A stretch of 26,944 nucleotides of DNA from Alsobacter sp040380755 (GTDB lineage: Bacteria; Pseudomonadota; Alphaproteobacteria; Rhizobiales; Beijerinckiaceae), in contig JBEIIL010000043.1 of the NCBI GenBank assembly GCA_040380755.1, forward strand, positions 1 to 26,944. The letters are read 5' to 3'. The translations under genes were made by a program, and so were the position numbers. Under the pieces are notes generated by a model. The model saw only the letters and a program-made list of their open reading frames with translations. It was not told where the DNA came from and ran no database searches. Shown here piece after piece: positions 15,852 to 22,232 of this stretch; the stretch's first letter is position 1; the number at the start of each line of letters is the position of its first letter.

Positions 15852-15929
15852 TCACCGCCAGAACAGCGCCAGCAGGACGATGATCGGGATCGGCACGCCG
15901 ATCAGCCAGAGTAGGATTCCGCGACGCAT
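15852..15929 (-). CDS. 25-residue single-pass membrane microprotein
   Basis: This short frame encodes MRRGILLWLIGVPIPIIVLL then ALFWR and stop: two arginines, one hydrophobic helix with a Pro-x-Pro kink and a terminal Trp-Arg. A strong Shine-Dalgarno sequence, GGAGG, ends six bases before the ATG, which supports real translation. Very similar tiny proteins (basic start, LLWLxGVPxPIIxLL) are, from memory, common and usually unnamed in alphaproteobacteria. Function is unknown; inner-membrane location follows from the sequence. It lies alone between the FadD gene and the bchP operon, 142 bases beyond the end of the latter on the same strand. Confidence 0.65.
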   Translation of the reverse strand: MRRGILLWLIGVPIPIIVLLALFWR

Positions 15930-16071
15930 GCCACACCTCCGTTGCAGGACGGGTGAGCAACACCAATGGACGACGATTGGTTCCGCTGTGCGTTCGCGCG
16001 GCCGGTGATCGACGGGCACTGCACCGGGCGATGGAGGCCAGACGCCAAGCAGGTGTCAGACCCGGCGGCTG

Positions 16072-16371
16072 TCAGCGTGGTTCGGGCGTCGCACGCTCCC
16101 AGCGCAACGCCAGGTCGCCGAGATGCACGATGAAGGAGACGCACAACGGCACCGCCACCCAGACCCAGCCGGCCTGGACAAGCGCGGCGCGCAGCGCCAG
16201 CATCAGGGCGGCTCCGGACAGGAGATTGACCGCCAGCGCGGCGACCGGCGGGCCGCCGCCGGTGTGCAGGCGCCAGGCGACGAGACACAGCGTCTCGACG
16301 ACGACGATGGCCAACACCAGGTCGATGATCCGGCCCGAGGCGAAAAACTCGGCCACGCCGTCCGTTCTCAA
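16072..16371 (-). CDS. Small three-helix membrane protein coupled to bchP
   Basis: The frame starts at TTG 16371, which overlaps the bchP stop codon as TTGA, and encodes 99 residues. After LRTDGVAEFFASGR come three hydrophobic stretches: IIDLVLAIVVVETLCLVAW, then AALAVNLLSGAALMLALRAAL, then WVWVAVPLCVSFIVHLGDLA. It ends in a charged tail. A longer reading from an ATG at 16509 would place 46 low-complexity residues inside bchP and is rejected. I do not recognise the family. Because it depends on bchP translation and is membrane-embedded, a role near bacteriochlorophyll phytylation or pigment-protein assembly is possible, but this is only context. It could equally be a general membrane protein at the cluster edge. 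Confidence 0.68.
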   Translation of the reverse strand: MRTDGVAEFFASGRIIDLVLAIVVVETLCLVAWRLHTGGGPPVAALAVNLLSGAALMLALRAALVQAGWVWVAVPLCVSFIVHLGDLALRWERATPEPR

Positions 16372-17555
16372 TGTTCGGGGCGAACCACGCGGAACAGGTG
16401 GGCAAGGTCCTTGAAGAAGATGCGCACATGCGCCATCGGATCGGCGCGCACGAGCTCCTTGTTCATGTAGGCCTGCCAGGTGAGCCGCTGGACGTCCTTG
16501 TCGCGGCACATGCTGACGAAGCGCTCGCGCATCTTGTCGCTGCCGTACCAGAAGTACTGCATGATGCCGAGGATCAGGAAGACGCGACCGTGGTCGCGCA
16601 TGAAGGCCTTGCGGGCGCCCGCCAGCGCGCGGGCGTCGCCGGTGGTCAGCGCCTTGGCCACCGCATCGGCGGACAGGCGGCCGCCCAGCATGGCGTAGTA
16701 GATGCCCTCGCCGGAAGCCGGCGCGACGATGCCGGCGGCGTCACCGGCCAGCAGCACGTCGCGGCCATTGTCCCAGCGCTTCAGCGGCTTCATCGGGATT
16801 GGCGCGCCCTCGCGGCGGACCGTCTGGGCGCCGGCGAGGCCGGTGAGGCCGCGCAGGTCGCGCACGGCGCTGCGCAGCGAGAAGCCCTTGGCGGCCGAGC
16901 CCGTGCCGACACTGATCGTGTCGCCATGCGGGAAGATCCAGGCGTAGAAATCTGGCGACAGAGTGCCGCGATAGTAGACGTCGCAGCGGCGGCCATCGAC
17001 GCCCTCGGCAGGCGTGCGGATGATCTCGTGATAGGCGAAGACACACTTCACCTTGTCGCCGCCCTTGATCTCCTGGCGGGCGAGCGGCGAACGGGCGCCA
17101 TCGGCGGCGATCACGTAGCGCGCGTGGATCTCCTGCGCGGGGGCGTCCTCGGCCTCGTCCGGAGCCTGGTAGGCGAGCACCGCGTGACCGTCGCGGCGGG
17201 TGACGCCGAGCCCCTGGCCGGTGATCCGGACGGCGCCGGCCCCGGCAGCGCGGGCGCGCAGCCATTCGTCGAAATGCTCGCGGTCGACCATGCCGACATA
17301 GCCGCCGTCGATGGGCATGTCGACCTCGCGGGCCGAGGGTGACACCATGCGGGCAGCGGAGATCTTGGCGACGATGAGCTCGTCGGGGATGTCGAAGTCG
17401 CGTACCAGCCGCGGCGGGATCGCGCCGCCGCACGGCTTGATGCGGCCCGCCTTGTCAAGCAGCGCCACGCGAAAGCCCTTGCGGGCGAGATCATGGGCTG
17501 CCGTGGCCCCGGAGGGACCGCCGCCAACCACCACCGCGTCGAAGATTTCCGGCAT
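16368..17555 (-). CDS. bchP: Geranylgeranyl diphosphate/bacteriochlorophyllide reductase BchP
   Basis: The 395-residue flavoprotein reduces the geranylgeranyl tail to phytyl in bacteriochlorophyll a. The FAD-binding motif is at the N-terminus: VVVGGGPSGATAAHDLARKG at residues 8-27, then VALLDKAGRIKPCGGAIPP. Further family marks are YVIAADGARSPLARQ and DVLLAGDAAGIVAPASGEGIYYAM with its GD motif. The C-terminal region MQYFWYGSDKMRERFVSMCRD is typical of BchP/ChlP. The ATG at 17555 is chosen because the dinucleotide motif then starts at residue 8; it lies one base after the pucC stop, so the two are surely co-transcribed. It acts at the membrane after BchG, whose gene is not next to it here. Confidence 0.95.
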   Translation of the reverse strand: MPEIFDAVVVGGGPSGATAAHDLARKGFRVALLDKAGRIKPCGGAIPPRLVRDFDIPDELIVAKISAARMVSPSAREVDMPIDGGYVGMVDREHFDEWLRARAAGAGAVRITGQGLGVTRRDGHAVLAYQAPDEAEDAPAQEIHARYVIAADGARSPLARQEIKGGDKVKCVFAYHEIIRTPAEGVDGRRCDVYYRGTLSPDFYAWIFPHGDTISVGTGSAAKGFSLRSAVRDLRGLTGLAGAQTVRREGAPIPMKPLKRWDNGRDVLLAGDAAGIVAPASGEGIYYAMLGGRLSADAVAKALTTGDARALAGARKAFMRDHGRVFLILGIMQYFWYGSDKMRERFVSMCRDKDVQRLTWQAYMNKELVRADPMAHVRIFFKDLAHLFRVVRPEH

Positions 17556-17556
17556 G

Positions 17557-18897
17557 TCAGCCTCCCGCCCCACGCGCCGCCAATCCGCCATAGCCGGGAG
17601 CCGGCGCGGGCTCCTGCCGGGTGCTTCCACCAATGCGCGCCGCGAGCGCCGCGCCGATAAGGAACAGGACTGCCTCGCCGGTGAAGACCAGCGCGTAGGC
17701 GTCAACGGGCCGGGACACGACCTGGCGGGTCAGGTCCACCGCCACCGTGCCCAGGAATCCGCCAAGGCCGAAGGCAACCGCCTGCGCGGCGCCCCAAAGG
17801 CCCATGCGGATGCCCTCGCGGGCCCCTGGTCCGGATCCGGCCAGACCCATCATCGAGCCGATCGCGGCGACCGCGAAGGCGCCGTTAGCGACACCCAGCC
17901 CGAACACCGAGGCGTGCAGGGGCCATGCGGGACCGACCCGGCCGCCGATGGCGATGAGGACGAGCGCAACCGCCGAGGCGAGGCACCCGCCGACCGTCCA
18001 GAACCGCAGCGCAGCCGTCTTGCGCCCCGGCGCCAGCGTGGTGACGAGGCTGACCATCAGCATGCCGACGAGGACCCCGCCATGCTGCACGCCGGCGAGC
18101 TTGGTGGACTGGCCCGGCGTCATGCCGAAGACGAGGCCGGCAAAGGGTTCCAGGATCAGCTCCTGGCCGCTGTAGGCGAGCATCGAGACGAACACGAAGA
18201 TGGCGAAGCGCCGGGCCTGCGGCTCGGCCCAGACCTGGCGCAGAGCCTCGGAGAACGGAACGCGCGGCCCGTCGCGGCGCGGTTGCGCGGCGGCACGCTC
18301 GCCCTCGACACCGAGCACCGCGATGGTGGCGACCACGAAGGCGCAGAGGCAGACGACGCCGGTCACGGCGACCAGACGGGCAGGCGTGAACGGATCGAGG
18401 AAATGGCCAGCCAGCGGCGCCGTGATGGCGAAGCCGCCGATCATCATCAGCCAGACCACCGTAGCGGCCGCGGCGCGGCGCTCGAGCACGACCCGCGCGG
18501 CCAGCAGCACCAGCAGGGACGTGCCGGCGGCACCGACGCCGATGCCGACCAGCAGGAAGGAGAAAGTGGCCAGCACAAGGCCGGCGACCAGGTGGGTTTC
18601 CGCCAGGGCCGTGGCAACGGCTGCACCGAAGCCGCCCAGCGCCAGCGCTGCCATGCCGCCGATGATCCACGGCGTGCGGCGACCGCCGGCATCCGAACCG
18701 TGTCCCCACCGCGGCCGCAGCACCTGCACGGCATAGTGAAGCGCGACGAGCAGGCCCGGAACGATCGCCGGGAGCGACAGCTCGACCACCATCACCCGGT
18801 TGATCGTCGAGGTCATCAGCACCACGACGGCGCCGAGCGAGGTCTGGACCAGCCCGAGCCTGGCGATGCCGGCCCAGCCAAGCGGATGAACGGTCAT
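17557..18897 (-). CDS. PucC/LhaA/Bch2-family major facilitator protein
   Basis: This 446-residue inner-membrane protein has about twelve hydrophobic segments and belongs to the PucC family (BCH2 subgroup), relatives of MFS transporters. Members help assemble light-harvesting complexes or deliver pigment. Typical features are the start WAGIARLGLVQTSLGAVVV, the segment STINRVMVVELSLPAIVPGL, YAVQVLRPRWGHGSDAGGRR and, in the middle, PFAGLVFGMTPGQSTKLAGV. The ATG at 18897 is chosen because GGAGAGGGG lies just upstream. An in-frame ATG at 19008 lacks a ribosome-binding site and adds a polar Pro/Gly stretch. Position next to bchP matches orf428/bch2 of Rhodobacter, which there lies between bchG and bchP. 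Transcription should start from the PpsR-controlled promoter at 19042-19070. Confidence 0.9.
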   Translation of the reverse strand: MTVHPLGWAGIARLGLVQTSLGAVVVLMTSTINRVMVVELSLPAIVPGLLVALHYAVQVLRPRWGHGSDAGGRRTPWIIGGMAALALGGFGAAVATALAETHLVAGLVLATFSFLLVGIGVGAAGTSLLVLLAARVVLERRAAAATVVWLMMIGGFAITAPLAGHFLDPFTPARLVAVTGVVCLCAFVVATIAVLGVEGERAAAQPRRDGPRVPFSEALRQVWAEPQARRFAIFVFVSMLAYSGQELILEPFAGLVFGMTPGQSTKLAGVQHGGVLVGMLMVSLVTTLAPGRKTAALRFWTVGGCLASAVALVLIAIGGRVGPAWPLHASVFGLGVANGAFAVAAIGSMMGLAGSGPGAREGIRMGLWGAAQAVAFGLGGFLGTVAVDLTRQVVSRPVDAYALVFTGEAVLFLIGAALAARIGGSTRQEPAPAPGYGGLAARGAGG

Positions 18898-19041
18898 CGC
18901 GGCGCCCCTCTCCGGGAGCAATCGATCCGGGTCCCCGCCGACCCCTCGCCCAACCGGAGGGCTCGGGTGCCAAGCGGGCATGAGAGCCGCCCGGGGACCA
19001 GATCGCATCCGGCGTGGTGAGTGGAGAACTGCATGCCCGAG

Positions 19042-19070
19042 ACGATAGGGGCGCCGCCGTCAGTCGTCAA
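19042..19070 (-). promoter_or_regulatory. Promoter of pucC-bchP
   Basis: On the minus strand, TTGACG (19070-19065) and TATCGT (19047-19042) are separated by exactly 17 bases. The -35 hexamer is the inner arm of a PpsR-type box, so repressor binding would directly occlude RNA polymerase. This is the arrangement known from bch and crt promoters of Rhodobacter. Confidence 0.65.
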
Positions 19071-19082
19071 TCGCGATTGACA
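19065..19082 (-). promoter_or_regulatory. PpsR/CrtJ-type box, promoter-proximal
   Basis: On the minus strand the site reads TGTCAATCGCGATTGACG, matching TGT-N12-ACA at all but the last base. Its central 16 bases (19066-19081) form a perfect palindrome. It overlaps the -35 of the pucC-bchP promoter. Confidence 0.75.
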
Positions 19083-19089
19083 CTCAAAG

Positions 19090-19107
19090 CGTCAATTTAC
19101 GTTGACA
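19090..19107 (-). promoter_or_regulatory. PpsR/CrtJ-type box, upstream copy
   Basis: On the minus strand the site reads TGTCAACGTAAATTGACG, again TGT-N12-ACG with GTCAA/TTGAC arms. It is separated by seven bases from the proximal box, close to the spacing at which CrtJ binds tandem sites cooperatively in Rhodobacter. Its outer end directly touches the ppsR stop codon (19108-19110). Confidence 0.75.
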
Positions 19108-20544
19108 CTACTCTTCGGGAAGATCCTCGACGGGATCGAGATCGCCAAGGCCGTAGCGGCGAAGCTTGGCGTAGAGGCTCTGCCGGCTGAGGCCGAGCAT
19201 CTCGGCTGCCGAGGCCCGGTTGTCGCGGGTGAGTTCGAGCGCCGCCTCGATGCACAGTCGCTCGATCATGTCGGTGGTTTCGCGCACCAGATTCTTCAGC
19301 GGCACGCGGCCGACAAGCTCGGTGAACTGCTCAACCGAGCGCGGCAGCTGCCTGCCCGAAGAGGTGGGAACCGACCGGAGCGCCGTCGGCCGCACGGAGA
19401 AGCCGCTGCACGGCGTGTCGCCGTCCGGAACCGATACGCCGGTGATCTCGACATCCTCCGAGGAGCCGTATTCGCCCCGCAGCAGCGTGGCGAAATGGCG
19501 CACCGAGCCGTGCTTGGCGAGGCTTGCGAAGAGCGTGTCGAGATCGGCGCCGCGGCCGAGCCAGCGATCCAGCGGCTCGCCGCGCGCCTGCTCGGCGGTG
19601 GCCAGCTGGGCCAGGTCGAGGAAGGCTGCGTTCGCGGTGAGGATGCGCCGCTCGGGATCGGTGACGACGAAACCCTCCGGCATCGCCTCGATGGCCCGCA
19701 GCAGTCCGCTGGACGCGGCAGGCATCGTCTCCCCGGTGCTCGTCGGGGCCGCGACACGCACCAGGATCTGCGAGCCGCCATCCTGGCGGAACAGCGAGGC
19801 CGACATCCGCAGGTCGGTGCCGTCGGCAAGGGCGACGCGGGCATCCTCGACCCGGCCGGTGACCCGGACAGCGGCGACGGCCGACTGCACGGCACCTGAG
19901 CTGGCGCGCGCGAACAATTCGGTCAGCGTCTGCCCGGCGATCCGGCGCGGATCGCGCGACAGCAGCCGGCCGGCGGCCGGATTGCATTCAACCACGCGGG
20001 TCGAATTGGCGTCGAGAACGAGAATCGGCTCGCCGGCCAGCTGGAACAGCAGGCGATAGCGGGTCTCGGCGCCACGAATGCGGGCATATTCGCGCTCCAT
20101 AGCCTGCTGGGCGTCGGCGAGACGCTGCTGCAGATTGGACAAAGCGCGCAGGTCCCGGCCGATGGCGAACATACGGCCGTCGCGGCCGATGCGGACGACC
20201 GAATACCGCACCGGAACCTGCTGGCCGGCCGCTGTGGGATGGTTGATCTGGCGCCAGCGCGACGGCGCCGCCGTCGCCTCCCGCAGGAGCTGCTCGACCT
20301 TGGTGCGGCTGTCGCGGGCTACCGTGTCGACGAAAGCCCGACCGATCCAGTCGCCGAAGCCCTCCTGCAGCATTTCGTCGCTGCCGAACGCCATGTCGCG
20401 GATGATTCCGCCGGCGTCGATCACCAGTGCCACATCTGCCGCCGCCGCAAGCAATGCCGCAGCTTCCGAAGCGCCGACACCTGCCAGCGCTTCGTTTGGT
20501 GCCGTGAAATGCCGCGGCGAGGGCCTGGGGACGACGATATCCAT
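19108..20544 (-). CDS. ppsR: Photosynthesis repressor PpsR/CrtJ
   Basis: The 478-residue regulator represses bacteriochlorophyll, carotenoid and light-harvesting genes under oxygen. It has an N-terminal PAS region (about 30-135), a helical linker with LQQRLADAQQAMEREYARI, two further PAS domains (about 158-265 and 280-385) and a C-terminal Fis-type HTH (AAEMLGLSRQSLYAKLRRYG). Cys431 (MIERLCIEAALEL) lies at the HTH, where the redox-active Cys of CrtJ/PpsR is found. The only other cysteines are Cys187 and Cys379, so none sits in the region corresponding to Cys251 of Rhodobacter PpsR. Translation starts at ATG 20544 with no good Shine-Dalgarno sequence, suggesting low output. It follows ppaA by 39 bases on the same strand. 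Confidence 0.95.
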   Translation of the reverse strand: MDIVVPRPSPRHFTAPNEALAGVGASEAAALLAAAADVALVIDAGGIIRDMAFGSDEMLQEGFGDWIGRAFVDTVARDSRTKVEQLLREATAAPSRWRQINHPTAAGQQVPVRYSVVRIGRDGRMFAIGRDLRALSNLQQRLADAQQAMEREYARIRGAETRYRLLFQLAGEPILVLDANSTRVVECNPAAGRLLSRDPRRIAGQTLTELFARASSGAVQSAVAAVRVTGRVEDARVALADGTDLRMSASLFRQDGGSQILVRVAAPTSTGETMPAASSGLLRAIEAMPEGFVVTDPERRILTANAAFLDLAQLATAEQARGEPLDRWLGRGADLDTLFASLAKHGSVRHFATLLRGEYGSSEDVEITGVSVPDGDTPCSGFSVRPTALRSVPTSSGRQLPRSVEQFTELVGRVPLKNLVRETTDMIERLCIEAALELTRDNRASAAEMLGLSRQSLYAKLRRYGLGDLDPVEDLPEE

Positions 20545-20583
20545 CGGGGGAGACTTATCCGATTCTGGCGATGGCAGCTTCCA

Positions 20584-21480
20584 TCAAGCTCTGGCTTTCA
20601 AATCAAGCAGACTTTGGGCCATCAGCACTGCACTGACCCCATCGCCGGCCAAAGCATCCGCGCCCAATAGCACAGCGAGGTCTGGCCGGTCGACAAACAA
20701 TGGTCCACCAACAATCACCGAGATCGACGGATTGCACGAAGCGCGGCGGGTGGCGCGAATGCAGGCTCCGACGGCATCGAGGTGGTTCTCGGTGCTGACG
20801 GAGAACCCGGCGAGGCCGAACCACTCGGAGCGCACAAGGTCGACCGCCATATCGGACGAGCCAGCAGCGCCGCCCGCAACATCCCAACCGCTCGCCCGGA
20901 AAAACTTCTCCACCATGGCGATCCCGAAGGTGTGGGTTTCATACGGCGCAGGCAGCAACAGAATCCGCCGCAGGCTTTCGAAATCCCCGCGCTCAGGTCC
21001 GAGATAGGGAGTGAGTTCCTGCAGGATGCATTGGAGCCGAGACAGGCCGACGGTGACGTCGAGGAAGTCGCAGAGATCCTCCTCCCACAGTTCGCCCAGG
21101 CAGCGTGCCGCCGGCGCCAGCAGGTCCAGGCACAGGCTTTCGGCCGACATGCCGGACAGGCGAAGATTGCGAACGTGCTCTGTCGCAGCGTCGAGATCAG
21201 GCGAGATCACCAGACGGGCGAAGGCAACAATCTCGTCAGTGCCGGGCTTGGGCGCATCATCCACCGCCGTGCGGCGGGGGGGGCGATGGGAGAGCATCAG
21301 GCGGGGGATGATCTCGCCTTCGATGACCTCGGAAAGGCGACTTCGGAGGGCGGCGGAAGGTTCCTTGGATCGGCCTCCACTCCATCCCTGCGGCGACGAC
21401 GCCGGCTTCGGAACGTTGGAGTTCGCATCGGCACCCTGCCAGAAGCTGGTGCCGTCGAGGCCTTGGCCTGGACCTTCCAT
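20584..21480 (-). CDS. ppaA: Cobalamin-binding antirepressor PpaA/AerR
   Basis: The 298-residue protein belongs to the AerR/PpaA group, which binds cobalamin in a light-dependent way and modulates PpsR/CrtJ. The C-terminal Rossmann-like B12 domain shows ETHTFG with the likely cobalt ligand His183 (in place of D-x-H-x-x-G), then FSVST at 226-230 and VGGPLF at 257-262. A helical cap precedes it, including LGELWEEDLCDFLD around residue 128. The ATG at 21480 has CAGGGGG upstream. In-frame starts further out (GTG 21591, ATG 21573) could give a longer form; long and short AerR forms are known in Rhodobacter capsulatus. It is first in the ppaA-ppsR unit and divergent from bchF. Confidence 0.9.
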   Translation of the reverse strand: MEGPGQGLDGTSFWQGADANSNVPKPASSPQGWSGGRSKEPSAALRSRLSEVIEGEIIPRLMLSHRPPRRTAVDDAPKPGTDEIVAFARLVISPDLDAATEHVRNLRLSGMSAESLCLDLLAPAARCLGELWEEDLCDFLDVTVGLSRLQCILQELTPYLGPERGDFESLRRILLLPAPYETHTFGIAMVEKFFRASGWDVAGGAAGSSDMAVDLVRSEWFGLAGFSVSTENHLDAVGACIRATRRASCNPSISVIVGGPLFVDRPDLAVLLGADALAGDGVSAVLMAQSLLDLKARA

Positions 21481-21628
21481 GGGAAACCCCCTGTGGCTAT
21501 CTTTTTGCTCTTTGTTTTGCGCGGCCGAACGGCTCCGGATCTCACAGGAACGGATCGGGAAGTTCCACAGCATAGGAGAAGCCCGTATCACTGGATAGTG
21601 GTTTGAGCGTATGCGCGATGCCGCGGTC

Positions 21629-21646
21629 TGTAAACAATTCTTTACG
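21629..21646 (+). promoter_or_regulatory. PpsR/CrtJ-type box, distal, upstream of bchF
   Basis: The site reads TGTAAACAATTCTTTACG, TGT-N12-ACG with GTAAA/TTTAC arms. It overlaps the next box by two bases, giving a centre-to-centre distance of 16 bases. It is a weaker match than the proximal box because the arms are A/T variants. Confidence 0.55.
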
Positions 21647-21662
21647 TCAAGTTTGGTTGACA
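21645..21662 (+). promoter_or_regulatory. PpsR/CrtJ-type box overlapping the bchF -35
   Basis: The site reads CGTCAAGTTTGGTTGACA, the TGT-N12-ACA motif with one end base changed and arms GTCAA/TTGAC. Its right arm is the perfect -35 hexamer TTGACA at 21657-21662. Repressor here should block the bchFNBH promoter. Confidence 0.72.
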
Positions 21663-21686
21663 GTCCGCCGATCCCGGCCCTAGAGT
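21657..21686 (+). promoter_or_regulatory. Promoter of the bchFNBH operon
   Basis: TTGACA (21657-21662) and TAGAGT (21681-21686) are separated by 18 bases. The -35 is perfect and the -10 matches at four of six positions. The start point would lie near 21693, leaving a leader of about 40 bases before bchF. Confidence 0.62.
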
Positions 21687-21731
21687 CAGCTCATCCGATG
21701 GGTCCCGGCCCACGGAAAGGGGGGCTGATTG

Positions 21732-22232
21732 ATGGCGCAGCGGCGGTCCGAAACACGAATCCCGCTTTATACCGAGGAGGAGCGGCGTCGCCGCGACGCC
21801 ACCCCTTGGACGCTCGTTCAGGGAATCCTCGCGCCGGTTCAATTTCTGGTGTTTCTGGTAAGCCTCGCGCTGGTGGTGCGGTGGTTTGCCACAGGAGACG
21901 GCTACGCACTCGCGACCGCCTCGATCGTGGTCAAGACGCTGGTCCTCTACACGATCATGATCACCGGCTGCATCTGGGAGAAGGAGGTCTATGGCCTCTG
22001 GCTCTTCGCCCCGGCGTTCTTCTGGGAAGACGTGTTCAGCATGCTGGTGCTGGCGCTGCACTCCGCCTACCTGGCCGCGGTGTGGTTCGGCTGGATGGAC
22101 GCTCACGGACGCATGGTCCTGGCACTGGCCGCCTACGCCGCCTACGTGATCAACGCCACCCAGTTCCTCCTCAAGTTGCGCGCCGCCCGGCTCGACGCGG
22201 CATCAACGCGTCTGGTGGGGGTGACCCAATGA
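21732..22232 (+). CDS. bchF: 3-vinyl-bacteriochlorophyllide hydratase BchF
   Basis: The 166-residue membrane protein hydrates the 3-vinyl group of (bacterio)chlorophyllide, a late step towards bacteriochlorophyll a. It begins MAQRRSETRIPLYTEEERRR, then shows four hydrophobic segments, starting with LAPVQFLVFLVSLALVVRWF. The conserved ITGCIWEKEVYGLWLFAPAF and FFWEDVFSMLVLALHSAYL stretches identify the family. The ATG at 21732 follows GGAAAGG; a TTG one codon earlier is less likely. Its TGA overlaps the bchN start as ATGA, implying coupled translation. Confidence 0.93.
   Translation: MAQRRSETRIPLYTEEERRRRDATPWTLVQGILAPVQFLVFLVSLALVVRWFATGDGYALATASIVVKTLVLYTIMITGCIWEKEVYGLWLFAPAFFWEDVFSMLVLALHSAYLAAVWFGWMDAHGRMVLALAAYAAYVINATQFLLKLRAARLDAASTRLVGVTQ

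Noticed and set aside
17311..19020. Plus-strand open frame of 569 codons across bchP and pucC
   Set aside because: It spans two real minus-strand genes, is extremely rich in Asp, Gly, Arg and Gln, and shows no domain.
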